Assembly: GCA_002633025.1 (NCBI GenBank)
Contig: NMRB01000029.1
Coordinates: forward strand, 489,035 to 553,034
DNA from: Notospermus geniculatus
Taxonomy: Eukaryota; Nemertea; Pilidiophora; Heteronemertea; Lineidae
Reading direction: 5' to 3'
DNA: 64,000 nucleotides
The translations under genes were made by a program, and so were the position numbers. Below are positions 23,819 through 35,110 of this stretch, in pieces. The notes under the pieces are model-generated. The model was not told the origin of the DNA. It was given only the letters and a program-made list of their open reading frames with translations, and ran no database searches. Numbering within the stretch: position 1 is the first letter of the stretch; each line of letters starts with the position of its first letter.

Positions 23819-25133
23819 ACTATAATCGTCGTGACGATCCCGAGGAATTGGTGATGTGCCGAATGGAGCGCATTGACCAGGCCTTAGACACTGCTTACGT
23901 CTACCAGACCATACAGTACATGCCCAACATCGAGAACCGAGATGAAGCTGAATGGTGGTGCAGGATGGACCCGATGTGCCAAGGAATGTCATACAAGAAA
24001 CTCTACAGCAATCATTTCTGGTTCTTTTACTACAAGGCAGTAAAGAGTACCACAGCGAGCCAAGGCGCCAACATGCGAGTATCCATAAAGAATTGCCAAC
24101 CATCCGGTATGTACGGTGGCTGATAAAGGCCATCATATTTTTATTTTTCGTAAGATCATATTTTTATTTTTCGTAAGTCGGACGCCCGACTTATATCTCA
24201 GGCGCCCGACTTACTAACTCGGGCGCCCGACTTATATCTCGGGCGCCCGACTTATGAATATATGATGCCTCTCGTAAGTCGGGCGCCCGAGTTATAAGTC
24301 GGGCGCCCGAGTTATAAGTCAGGCGCCCGACTTATAAGTCGGGCGCCCGACTTATAACTCGGGCGCCTGACTTACTAACTCGGGCGCCCGAGTTATGAAA
24401 AAAATAAATAATGACCTTTCGTAAGTCGGGCGCCTGACTTAGTAAGTCGGGCGCCTGAGTTATAAGTCGGGCACCTGAGGTAGTAAGTCGGGCGCCCGAG
24501 TTATAAGTCGGGCGCCCGACTTACGAAAAATAAAAATATGATGGCCTTTACCAGCCACCGTAGGTTGTGTCAGTCTGATATTTTGATGGGCCCATTTTCA
24601 GTATCCGAAAAAAATCTTATATATATTCAATATTTGTGCAAAACGCTTGGCATATCCTGTTCCCTGCATGCCAACTGATGGGAGTCGACGAGCTGGATGG
24701 CCCATGATGAGAGTGTCAATGTCATCGTAGTCGGGTGGATCGTCAAAAGCAGGCCTCGTCGGTATAGACCCTACGTTCCCTCTGCCAAAGGCATTCAATG
24801 CCAAAGGGTCACATAGAAACTACATGTACATGTATTGTCATTGTGTGTCTTTCCATTCCAGGATCAGAATGCCTGTACACGAGTTACAAGAATAAGGTTC
24901 TAACAGGGCAACCATACCAGACGATACAGCGGCCAATTTACCTTTCTATGTTTGAGTGTGAACAGAGATGCGAGGGAAATTCATCGTGCTACGCAGCCGT
25001 GGCTACCGAAGGGAGCTGGAGACGTGGAGGGCGTGACTGCAAACTCTACGCCAAGGACCAGATTGGGCAGATGACTCCTTACCCCAGAAGATATAGATAT
25101 TCGAAAACCTGGTTGAAGAACTATTGCGCCTAG
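23819..25133 (+). pseudogene. PAN copy C: exons 3 and 4 only, behind a receptor promoter
   Basis: Exon 3 (23819-24106) and exon 4 (24862-25133) are open and join in phase, encoding PAN domains 2 and 3. Exon 3 lacks the two-base insertion of copy A. No exon 1 or 2 lies upstream; a receptor promoter is there instead, so no signal peptide is available. Exon 3 to exon 4, including the palindrome array in the intron, is nearly identical to copy A, implying recent duplication. If transcribed from the receptor promoter, translation could start at VMCRMER, but the product would lack a signal peptide. Confidence 0.75.
24112..24562. repeat. TIR element packed with GGGCGCCC palindromes (copy 2)
   Basis: Near-identical to 20443-20899, with the same position relative to the exon 3 donor. 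It differs by a deletion of about 7 bp near 24256 and by single bases. It was duplicated together with the PAN exons rather than inserted twice. Confidence 0.9.
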
Positions 25134-26229
25134 TTGTAAACCAAGTGGCAAACTGTTCAGGTTTGAACACGATCAATGAGGAATGTTAGGCCTAAACTAG
25201 CCGTCGATTCGTATTTTTTATTCGAAAATGAGTTTAAAAAGGTACTGGAATTGAAAGTGGCATTCTAATAGCCTGCATGTGAAATAATCTAATGATCATC
25301 TGCTGTGACCATAACACTTTTTTTTCATTGCTAACACTCATGTTGCTAGCAAACTTTGTCAACTCGTGTTTGAACAAAAACACGAATCGACGGCTAGGAT
25401 AGCTCTCTTGAACGTGGGATCGGCGTTGGTAAGCTATATCCCTCGTGAACTGTCATCATCAGGCCCATTTAATAGGCTGATATGCGGACCAAGCTTCATG
25501 GTGGGCAACGAGACAGATTTATTTGGCAAATTACAATCTTAGTTTTTCCAAAAGAAATAGATATCTATTTTTGGTTTTTCCTATGGACAGATTGCAGTGG
25601 TGAGTGCACGTCATCAATACAATACATGTATTGACTCGTCGTGGCCATGGAGAGGCCTATGAATTCAGTTATCGTTTTATTTTACGTGCACATGTGCGTG
25701 GTAGGCTAGGCCTGACCTGCTGAACATGATTGATACTTGCATGGTCCATGTAATCTCTCATGTTGGCCCTGAGGTACGAACGAAGGAACGGCCCACGCCT
25801 CACTGCCATGGGCTAGGAACACATGTTCTCTGTTGATTGGTTGTCGGACTGTACATATGTATATCTATTTCGCGCGGTTAGATATACTAGTATTGCCGGA
25901 GAGCATCCAGCATAGAGGGAACGGACGTCCGCGGCTTTGTCGGGGCTACGTTACGTTGTAGCACATTCTCCGTACATTTTTTGTACATTTGAAACCACGA
26001 CCCTTCTCAAAATACCACATGACACACACACAAAAATTGGCCTGGAACAGTTTTGTGTCGATGATGCACCAATAGCTCGTTAATTATGCAAGAAAATGAC
26101 ACTCTTCTAATGCCGGTATCAAATTTTATATTTAAAAAAACCTAATCCAGGACATCCGCATCCATTCAAGCAGCCTACGACCTGGCTCTGGTTGGGATGA
26201 CTTCAGGGGTAGGCCACTGCCGATGCTAT
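25134..26229. other. PAN 3' flank and diverged copy of the 1.07-kb upstream block
   Basis: About 25140-25560 is the exon 4 3' flank. About 25640-26050 aligns with 14340-14830 and 15950-16440 (TGACCTGCTGAACATGATTG, GAAGGAACGGCCCACGC, GGACGTCCGCGGCT). No gene. Confidence 0.65.
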
Positions 26230-26654
26230 AGACCAAAATAGTTACTTCGTGTGATGAAAATGTCAATTGTCCAGAAAGTGTCGTTTCCGATTGATCAATT
26301 ATTGCTGCTGTGTGTTGACCCAGTTACAACCAATGTATTATACAGTGTTCCCAAAAATAGAGGATTGATGACTTCGAACAGTTCGTGAAATTCATGGTCC
26401 ATTCGTGCAAGAGGCCAGAAAGAGACAGCCATACATGCAGAAGACTTGCAAACGACAAGTGACTTAATTACATGCATCTCATAGCGTGCTTCTATTGTAT
26501 CGGCCCTCACGAGTGGCAGGAAAAAAAATTCAATACGAGTGTAGGCCAACCTACCAACCATCACCCAATCAACTCGCCATTAGCCTACAATTATTTAACT
26601 TGTCCGCCGTCTGGCATTTCCATGATTTCGCTGATATCTTCCCACCCGATGGTC

Positions 26655-29083
26655 ATGATGGCGAGGAGCAACCGCTTCCCAGTGTTCTTGGTTCTCTTTG
26701 TGGTGTTCGCCGCCTGGCTTACATCTAAGATGGGATCAGGTGTAAAGTTTTCCAGTGTTTCCGTGTGTCAGTGTTACCCCTATTGTCTTGGAAACACTGG
26801 CAGATAGATCCATACGTTACTCTGTGTGTCCCCTATTGTCAAGTCGCGGCTTACTCCGTCAGACAATAGCAGGGGAACACTCGCAGATGGGGAACACTGA
26901 AAAAAGTTACACCGGTATATTTTGACTCAGACACAATCCCTAAATCTCCTCAGACAGAACATCTAACTTAAAGGAGCTGGACGTCCAAGTTGTAAACAAA
27001 CTGGTTTGTTTACAAACAGTGGCCAGCAAACTAGTTTTATTCCTTCGTGAAGGTGGCAGCACCAGTGATCGTTAGACTGGTGCCCGGTCCAATGCAACTC
27101 ACTCACGATATTCACGTCAGTACAAATCACCGACAATAGGTGGCAGCACCGCAGGCGTCGCGTGGATAGAGAACCAGTGAGCGAGTGTTTACAACTTGGA
27201 CGTCCAGCTCCTTTAATGTGAACTTGGAATGCTGCATGTTGTCCAATATTGGCCAGAAACCGTGTGGATTCGAGGTTTCAATGAAGATCCTCAAAGAGGC
27301 CTTCGTTGTGAAGCGCTCATTGCAGCCAAAATGCTAGGATTTTGCGCTCAAAAATAGGCCTCAACATTTATAATTAGTTGCATAAATTGTCGTGAATAAA
27401 GTGCTAGTATATTGTTCATCGCAGATACTTCTGTCCCTGACGCACTTTCGAAGGACTGTACCTGGGAAAGAAAATATAACTACAGAAGACCAAATACAGC
27501 CGATTTCTTCTACAAGAGCTACGAAAATGTGAGAAATGAGGCGCGATGCAAGGAATTGTGCGCTCAGAGGGTCGTCTGTAACTACGCCAACTACAGAAGC
27601 AAAGGCGGAAAGTGTCAACTTGTCCCTCGCAGGCCTTTTCACAGACAGTTTGTGACACACGACCAAAGGTATGGCACGTGGGTTATGTTCGCAAAGAATT
27701 GCCCTCTTGATGACTGTAAGTATGAGCAAGAATTCATTAGCGACTATCAGTCTTATTTTAATCCAAATTCGAATCGAGTAGAGAACGAAACCAAATCCGC
27801 GGGAGGGGACCAAAACACAAAAACTACGCCCTTTCTTGGCGAAAAATGCATGGTGAAAATACACGTGCGTGGGGCAAATGCATCTTCCCACAGCATAGGG
27901 GTTCTTACTTCGTTCCTCCCATCCACTCACACGAGTGGATGACGAGGAGCAAAGTAAAAACGCCTACATACTTTAGGATGGAGGAATGCCCCTTTCCAAG
28001 TAGGCCTACCCACGTGAAGGATTTCCTGTCCCTTTCAGGGTAGGCCTACATTAATCGGAGCCGAATTGTTACACCCAATCTTTTCAAAATAACACTAAAT
28101 AAAACCTATGGTTACATGTAAATTCTGATGAAGTACTGCACAAAACATCACAAGTGAATGAATCCGTGGTCATGAGACTGACATTTTTGTTCAATCTTCT
28201 AATAGACTATGATCGTCGTGACGATCCCCGCGAGGAATTTGTGATGTACCGAATGGAGCGCATTGACCAGGCCTTAGACACTGCTTACGTCTACCAGACC
28301 ATACAATACATGCCCAACATCGAGAACCGAGATGAAGCTGAATGGTGGTGCAGGATGGACCCGATGTGCCAAGGAATGTCATACAAGAAACTCTACTCTC
28401 ATTTCTGGCTCTTTTACTATAAAGTGGTAATAAATACCACGGCGAGCCAAGGAGCCAACATGCGAGTATCCATAAAGAATTGCCAACCATCCGGTATGTT
28501 TTGTGTCCGATACTTTGATGGACCCATTTTCTATCAGTATCCTAAAAAAATCTTTCTAATCAGTATTTTGCAAAACTCTGGGCAGATTCTGTTCCTTAGT
28601 CCTTCGTTTGAATGTGCAGGTGGAGGTCGAGCTGACAGGCCCATGAGAGTTTCAGTTACCACCGGAGTAGGCCTACCCACGTCGGGTGGATCGTCACAAG
28701 CAGGCCTCGATCGGTAGACCCTTTACGTTCCTTTCCTCTGCCCGGAAAAGTCATTCAGTGCCAAATTGTCGCAGAGAAACTTGTGTCTTTCCATTCCAGG
28801 ATCAGAATGCCTGTACACAAGTTACAAGAATAAGGTGCTAACAGGACAACCATACCTGAAGATCCAGCGAGCAATTTACCTTACTATGTTTGAGTGTGCA
28901 CAGAGATGCGAGGGAAATTCATCGTGCTACGCCGCCGTGGCTACCGAAGGGAGACGGAGATATGGAGGGCGCAGCTGCAAACTCTACGCCAAGGACCAGA
29001 TTGGGCAGATGACTCCTTACCGATACTCCAGAAGATATACATACCGGTATTCGAAAACCTGGTTGAAGAACTATTGTGCATAG
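26655..29083 (+). CDS. PAN gene D: secreted three-domain PAN/apple-like protein (intact, 315 aa)
   Basis: Exons 26655-26739, 27425-27715, 28206-28493 and 28800-29083 join in phase 1 throughout (948 nt including stop). Exon 1 encodes the signal peptide (MMARSNRFPVFLVLFVVFAA). Its end differs from copy A: a GGTGTAA-family MITE begins at the exon boundary and supplies the only in-phase donor I can see (TCAG|GTGTAAAG). Exons 2-4 encode the three Cys-rich domains. In domain 2 the first Cys is lost (VMYRMER, against VMCRMER in A and C), leaving an odd cysteine. The family is known for extracellular binding; its role here is inferred only from the signal peptide and folds. The end of exon 2 reads through openly for a further 75 codons, which looks accidental. 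Confidence 0.75.
26739..26913. mobile_element. GGTGTAA-family MITE at the exon 1 boundary of PAN gene D
   Basis: Ends GGTGTAAAGTTTTCCAGTG and AACACTGAAAAAAGTTACACC. It shares an internal TGTCAAGTCGCGGCTTA block with the element at 49283. Its first bases form the apparent splice donor of exon 1. Confidence 0.85.
26968..27216. mobile_element. foldback MITE in intron 1 of PAN gene D
   Basis: Inverted ends TTAAAGGAGCTGGACGTCCA / TGGACGTCCAGCTCCTTTAA, about 30 bp in full, around 190 bp of non-coding sequence. Confidence 0.88.
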
Positions 29084-29588
29084 TTACTACAAAGTGGAAA
29101 CCAACTCTCAAACTGATCAGCTTTTCAATACGTTCATCAGAGCTACGGTAGCCCTACCCTAGGCGTCGATTCGTGTTTTTGTTTGAACACAAAAGTAGCA
29201 TGCTTACATGCGAAATAATCTGATTGATGATCTACTGTGACCATAACACTTTTTTCATTGTCTAACACTGTTTATGTTGCCAACAAACTTTCTCAACTCG
29301 TGTTGTAACAAAATAGTAGGCCTAATCTACGGCTAGGTAGCTCTCTGGAACGTGGGATCGGAGTTGGTACAAAATCCCTCACGAACTACGCCATCAGGCC
29401 CATTTTAATAGAAGGCTGATGTGCGGACCACTGGCCGACAACGAGACACGATTTATTTTAATTTGTCAAATTGTGAAATTGGTTTTCCACTCTCTACAGT
29501 GAGTACATTACTTGTACTTGCGTAAATATAGCAACTGACTTTTCAAACTGAACAACAACCTTAATTCTATGATTGTTTTGATGAAAGC

Positions 29589-29633
29589 TATAAATAAAAC
29601 ATGCAATACAAGGAAACACGTACATGTATAAAT
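29589..29633 (+). promoter_or_regulatory. R1 double TATA-like promoter
   Basis: TATAAATA at 29589 and TATAAAT at 29627, 165 and 127 bp before the R1 start codon. Both boxes and the CTGACTTTTCAAACTGAA word upstream recur before most receptor copies. Confidence 0.6.
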
Positions 29634-29753
29634 GGAGCAGTGCATTGATACTGTATGCTTATATAGAAAATGGTCTTGAAATCACTTGGAAAGAATCCGG
29701 TGTCAGGCATACATGTACTTTCATAATTGAGGAACGATAGATTCATCTGACAA

Positions 29754-30785
29754 ATGTACCAAAGGATGAGCAACCGAAGTTATGCTGGAAATGAAAGCCT
29801 TTTCTCTTTGTCGACATCTTCTTCGCTGTCGTTATCAACAACATTCAGTTTACTGGACAACGGAGCCGTATTTGCTGAACTATCCAACGCCATTTCCAAA
29901 TATGTATTCCCAGTTCTTGTAGCCTGTGGATTCCTTAACAATGTTCTCATCCTCATTGTCATGTCTCGAAAGAGGTACAAGGCAATCGTCAGCTGCTTTT
30001 ACCTGAGGTCACTGGCGGTGTTTGATATCCTAAACATGATTTGGTTCACGCTGATTTATATTCATGGTGTTATGTCTGCCGGAGCAGCTGCTATCGGTGA
30101 CGTATTCTGTGCAGGATCATTTGCTTTGGGTTACTTTGCAACAAATGCGTCAAACTGGACGACGGTACTGATGACGTATACACGTCTTATTGCTGTTGTA
30201 TTTCCGCTAAAAGTAGGCATATGGTGCACGCGTAAAGCAGCACGTATATACATGACAATAAGCATTCTATTTTTTGCCATCATATCCTGCAGCCAGAATG
30301 GTCTCTGGGCACGCGCTGGTGGATCGGATCCTGTTTTTTATTGCCACTTAAAAGTCTCAGTTCAAATTGCAAATATCTATGCTCGGGTCCATTCAATCAT
30401 GTCACAGGTTATTCCTTGTCTTTTGATTTTGATCTTCAATTGTGGGATATTCCTTAAGCTGCGCATTCACGGAACCAGGTTGAAAGACAAAGCGTCCAAG
30501 GAAGAACAGATGGCAAAGACGATGGTAATGGTGGCCTCGGTCGTTTTCTTGGTTCTCATGTTTCCCTACGTTCTTGTCACTTACATCCTAGACTATGGCT
30601 TATACACTGATTCGGATTCAAAAACTCCTTACGAAAGGAATCTCGTTGTTTTTTGCCTTGCTGTTTCGAGCATTTTCTATGGCGCAAATAGCATTGTTAA
30701 CTTTTTTCTTTACTGTATCTGTTGCAAGAAATTCAGACAAGAGTTTGTGACAATATTTTGGTGTGGCAGAAAATTGTCGGTATAG
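29754..30785 (+). CDS. R1: intronless rhodopsin-class GPCR (343 aa)
   Basis: A single exon with seven hydrophobic segments at about 50-70, 84-104, 118-150, 163-185, 211-237, 254-279 and 296-321. Class A landmarks: N63 in helix 1, LAVFD (D91) in helix 2, C119 and C197 for the loop disulphide, P221, P271, and a helix 8 CKKFRQEF. Three motifs are altered: DRY is T-R-L (TYTR, 141-144), the helix 6 toggle is LMFP (no Trp) and NPxxY is NFFLY (316-320). The N-terminus is Ser/Thr-rich with NRS and NES glycosylation sequons. Loop 1 reads TLIYIHG and loop 3 YTDSDSKTPYERN. It probably acts at the plasma membrane through G proteins, ligand unknown. The outline recalls peptide-type receptors and the tandem 'surreal' receptors of sea urchin, but orthology cannot be claimed. 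Confidence 0.9.
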   Translation: MYQRMSNRSYAGNESLFSLSTSSSLSLSTTFSLLDNGAVFAELSNAISKYVFPVLVACGFLNNVLILIVMSRKRYKAIVSCFYLRSLAVFDILNMIWFTLIYIHGVMSAGAAAIGDVFCAGSFALGYFATNASNWTTVLMTYTRLIAVVFPLKVGIWCTRKAARIYMTISILFFAIISCSQNGLWARAGGSDPVFYCHLKVSVQIANIYARVHSIMSQVIPCLLILIFNCGIFLKLRIHGTRLKDKASKEEQMAKTMVMVASVVFLVLMFPYVLVTYILDYGLYTDSDSKTPYERNLVVFCLAVSSIFYGANSIVNFFLYCICCKKFRQEFVTIFWCGRKLSV

Positions 30786-30948
30786 ATATACCATTTAATC
30801 ATGTTTTTAATAACGGTATTTTACTCTCCAACTTCGCCTTATCATCAGTGTACTGTACCTATATCCTGGTTCCAACCTTTGCCGCTACACTCCCGCGTCC
30901 CCCAATAATCCTTTGGTCGTGACTGTCTACTTTTCTCAATCATAACAG

Positions 30949-31810
30949 ATGACTGCGACGCGACGATCCCGAGGAGTTTGTGATGTGCCGAATGGAGCGC
31001 ATTGATCCGTCCGGCCTTAGAACTGCTCCGCCTATACCAACCAAACATGCCCAATTATTGAAGCTGAATGGTGGTGCAGGATGGACCCGGTGTGCCAAGG
31101 AATGTCATAAAAGAAACTCTACTCTCATTTCTGGCTCTTTTACTATAAAGTGGTAATAAATACCACGGCGAGCCAAGGCGCCAACGTGCGAGTATCCATA
31201 AAGAATTGCCAACCATCCGGTATGTTTTGTGCCCGATACTTTGATGGACCCATTTTCACTATCGTGGTATCCGAAAAAAATGTGATCTATATTCAACATT
31301 TATGCAAAACTCTGGGCGGATTCTGTTCCCTTGTCTTGTGTTTGCATGTCTGCGGTGCTGCTGGGGGTCGAGCTGATAGGCCAATGAGAATTTCATTGTC
31401 GTCGGAGTATTTCCGTCGCTTGTATGCGTCTCAAGCTAGCAGACCTGTATCTGTATAGGCCCTACGCCCCTTCACTCTTCAAAAGTGAAGGGACGCAGAG
31501 AGACTGTTGTGCTTTTCTATTGCAGCAGCAGAATGCCTGTACACAAGTTACAAGAATAAGCTGCTATAGAACAGGACAACCATACCTGATGATACAGCGA
31601 GCAATTTAGCTTCTATGTTTGATTGTGAAGAGATGCGAGGGAAATTCATCGTGCTACGCTGCCGTGGCTATCGAAGGGAGACGGAGATATGGAGGGCGCA
31701 GCTGCAAACTCTACGCCAAGGACCAGATTGGGCAGATGACTCCTTACCGATACTCCAGAAGATATACATACCGGTATTCGAAAACCTGGTTGAAGAACTA
31801 TTGTGCATAG
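30949..31810 (+). pseudogene. PAN exon 3 and exon 4 remnants after R1
   Basis: The exon 3-like part is 30949-31219, with acceptor and donor still recognisable. It carries TCATAAAAG (stop) where copy D has TCATACAAG, plus a deletion of the ENR block. The exon 4-like part is about 31526-31810, frameshifted near AAGCTGCTATAG, but the CKLYAKDQIGQMTPY segment is preserved in a shifted frame. Confidence 0.85.
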
Positions 31811-32314
31811 TTACTACAAAGTGGAAACCAACTCTCAAACTGATCAGCTTTTCAATACGTTCATCAGAGCTACGGTAGCCCTACCCTAGGCGTCGATTCG
31901 TGTTTTTGTTTGAACACGAGTTAAAAAAAAGTAGCATGCTTACATGCGAAATAATCTGATTGATGCTCTACTGTGACCATTCATTGTCTAACACTGTTTA
32001 TGTTGCCAACAAACTTTCTCAACTCGTGTTGTAACAAAAATTGTAGGCCTAATCTACGGCTAGGTAGCTCTCTGGAACGTGGGATCGGAGTTGGTACAAA
32101 ATCCCTCACGAACTACGCCATCAGGCCCATTTTAATAGAAGGCTGATGTGCGGACCACTGGCCGACAACGAGACACGATTTATTTTAATTTGTCAAATTG
32201 TGAAATTGGTTTTCCACTCTGTACAGTAAGTACATTGTACTTGCGTAAATATGGCAACTGACTTTTCAAACTGAACAACAACTTTAATTCTATGATGATT
32301 GTTTTGATGAAAGC

Positions 32315-32359
32315 TATAAATAAAACATGCAATACAAGGAAACACGTACATGTATAAAT
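32315..32359 (+). promoter_or_regulatory. R2 double TATA-like promoter
   Basis: TATAAATA at 32315 and TATAAAT at 32353. The flank is nearly identical to that of R1, although R2 itself is broken. Confidence 0.55.
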
Positions 32360-32479
32360 GGAGCAGTTCATTGATACTGTATGCTTATATAGAAAATGGT
32401 CTTGAAATCACTTGGAAAGAATCCGGTGTCAGGCATACATGTACTTTCATAATTGAGGAACGATAGATTCATCTGACAA

Positions 32480-34135
32480 ATGTACCAAAGGATGAGCAAC
32501 CGAAGTTATGCTGGAAATGAAAGCCTTTTCTCTTTGTCGACATCTTCTTCGCTGTCGTTATCAACAACATTCGGTTTACTGGACAACGGAGCCGTATTTG
32601 CTGAACTAACCAACGCCATTTCCAAATATGTATTCCCAGTTCTTGTAGCCTGTGGATTCCTTAACAATGTTCTCATCCTCATTGTCATGTCTCGAAAGAG
32701 GTACAAGGCAATCGTCAGCTGCTTTTACCTGAGGTCACTGGCGGTGTTTGATATCCTAAACATGATTTGGTTCACGCTGATTTATATTCACTAGCATATT
32801 GACCCGTGGCGAGCACATTTTGAGGGAGTTAGTTTGTCTAGAATATTCTTTGGTAGAGGGTCTGTTGCTTTATTGATGAGTTTATTTGGAGAGGGGTATA
32901 CCCCTCTCCAAATAAACTCATCAATAAACTATAGTTTATTAATTTATTAATCGTTAACCGTCAAATTCATGAGTAAGGAGGAGTTTTTACTTTCTTTAAC
33001 AGCAGCATCACATCTGGTTTATTACACAATCAGCCAAATCTCCAGGCTAATGCCACGGTGACCCAGATTCATGATAGCTAGGTTCACATGCATCCCACCG
33101 TGTATCTGTTGGAGGTAGGTCACTGCCATTCTTGTAGATGGCAGCGCAGGTGACCACTCATCTGATTTTCTCTCTTTTTCATACAAACCAGCATTTCTTT
33201 TAAGAGTAAAATATCGTAAAACATGCTCCTCATATTGTACTGTACACATAGGCCGCTCTTTGTGGGCTTCAAGCCCTTACTAAGGAGGAGATAGGGCAGA
33301 GAGTCCGGTCCACCGTAACTGGGTACAGTCATTACATAGTAAGGTATAGCAGATAACAGGTCAACTCAGGTTGATAACAAAATCCAACATGGCTACCGTC
33401 CATTATAGTATAGATGGTGTTATGTCTGCTGGAGCAGCTGCTATCGGTGATGTATTCTGTGCTGGATCATTTGCTTTGGCTTACTTTGCAACAAATGCGT
33501 CAAACTGGACGACGGTACTGATGACGTATACACGTCTTATTGCTGTTGTATTTCCGCTAAAAGTAGGCATATGGTGCACACGTAAAGCAGCACGTATATA
33601 CATGACAACAGGCATTCTATTTTTTGCCATCATATCCTGCAGCCAGAATGGTCTCTGGGTACGGGCTGGTGGATCGGATCCTGTTTTTTATTGCCACTTA
33701 AAAGTCTCAGTTCAGATTGCAAATATTTATGCCCGGGTCCATTCAATCATTTCACAGGTTATTCCTTGTCTTTTGATTTTGATTTTCAACTGTGGGATAT
33801 TCCTTAAGCTGCGCATTCACGGAACCAGGTTGAAAGACAAAGCCTCCAAGGAAGAACAGATGGCAAAGACGATGGTAATGGTGGCCTCGGTCGTTTTCTT
33901 GGTTCTCATGTCTCCATATGTTCTGGTCACTTACATCCTAGACTATGGCTTATACACTGATTCGGATTCAAAAACTCCCTACGAAACGAATCTTGTCGTT
34001 TTTTGCCTTGCTGTTTCGAACATTTTCTATGGCGCAAATATCATTGTTAACTTTTTTCTTTACTGTATCTGTTGCAAGAAATTCAGACAAGAGTTTGTGA
34101 CAATATTTTGGTGTGGCAGAAAATTGTCGGTATAA
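32480..34135 (+). pseudogene. R2: receptor split by a 623-bp insertion
   Basis: Codons 1-104 (32480-32790) and the remainder (33414-34135) match R1 closely. They are separated by foreign DNA in the first extracellular loop, right after YIH. The insert begins with an in-frame TAG, so translation stops after 104 residues, covering helices 1 and 2. The insert length happens to keep the frame. The downstream part alone is open from an upstream Met in the insert but would lack helices 1-2. Unless the insert is spliced out, no full receptor is made. Loop 3 is the R1 type (SDSKTPYETN) and helix 6 reads LMSP. Confidence 0.88.
32791..33413. mobile_element. composite insertion in R2
   Basis: It contains a 58-bp palindrome (TTATTGATGAGTTTATTTGG and complement, about 32871-32928) and, from about 33030 to the end, the reverse complement of the element at 22609-22993. 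No target duplication is clear at the ATTCA / ATGG junctions. Confidence 0.8.
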
Positions 34136-34291
34136 TACCATTTAATCATGTTTTTAATAACGGTATTTTACTCTCCAACTTCGCCTTATCATCAGTACTG
34201 TACCTATCCTGGTTCCAACCTTTGCCGCTACACTCCCGCGTCGCCCAATAATCCTTTGGTCGTGGCTGACTACTTTTCTCAATCATAATAG

Positions 34292-35110
34292 ATGACTGCG
34301 ACGCGACGATCCCGAGGAGTTTGTGATGTGCCGAATGGAGCGCATTGATCAGGCCTTAGAACTGCTCCGCCTATACCAACCAAACATGCCCATTATTGAA
34401 GCTGAATGGTGGTGCAGGATGGACCCGGTGTGCCAAGGAATGTCATAAAAGAAACTCTACTCTCATGTCTGGCTCTTTTACTATAAAGTGGTAATAAATA
34501 CCACGGCGAGCCAAGGCGCCAACATGCGAGTATCCATAAAGAATTGCCAACCATCCGGTATGTTTTGTGCCCGATACATTGGTATCCGAAAAAAATGTGA
34601 TCTATATTCAACATTTGTGCAAAACTCTGGGCAGATTCTGTTCCCTTGTCTTGTGTTTGCATGTCTGCGGTGCTGATGGGGATCGAGCTGATAGGCCAAT
34701 GAGAATTTCATTGTCGTCGGAGTATTTCCGTCGCTTGTATGCGTCACAAGCTAGCAGACCTTTATCTGTAGGTCCTACGTCCCTTCACTCTTCAAAAGTG
34801 AAGGGACGGAGAGAGACTGTTGTACTTTTCTATTGCAGCAGCAGAATGCCTGTGCACAAGTTACAAGAATAAGCTGCTATAGAACAGGACAACCATACCT
34901 GATGATACAGCGAGCAATTTAGCTTATGTTTGATTGTGAAGAGATGCGAGGGAAATTCATCGTGCTACGCTGCCGTGGCTATCGAGGGACACCGAGATAT
35001 GGAGGGCGCAGCTGCAAACTCTCTACGCCAAGGACCAGATTGGGCAGATGACTCCTTACTCCGAAAAATACAGATGTTCGAAAACCTGGTTGAAGAACTA
35101 TTGCGCGTAG
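34292..35110 (+). pseudogene. PAN exon 3 and exon 4 remnants after R2
   Basis: Exon 3-like 34292-34557 carries the same TCATAAAAG stop and ENR-region deletion as the remnant after R1, so it was already dead when the R1-R2 unit duplicated. Exon 4-like about 34846-35110 has extra indels (CTCTCTACGCC). Confidence 0.85.

Noticed and set aside
27716-27942. Extension of PAN gene D exon 2 by a further 75 codons
   Set aside because: The gtaagt donor at 27716 is conserved with copy A, and the extension loses similarity immediately after it.
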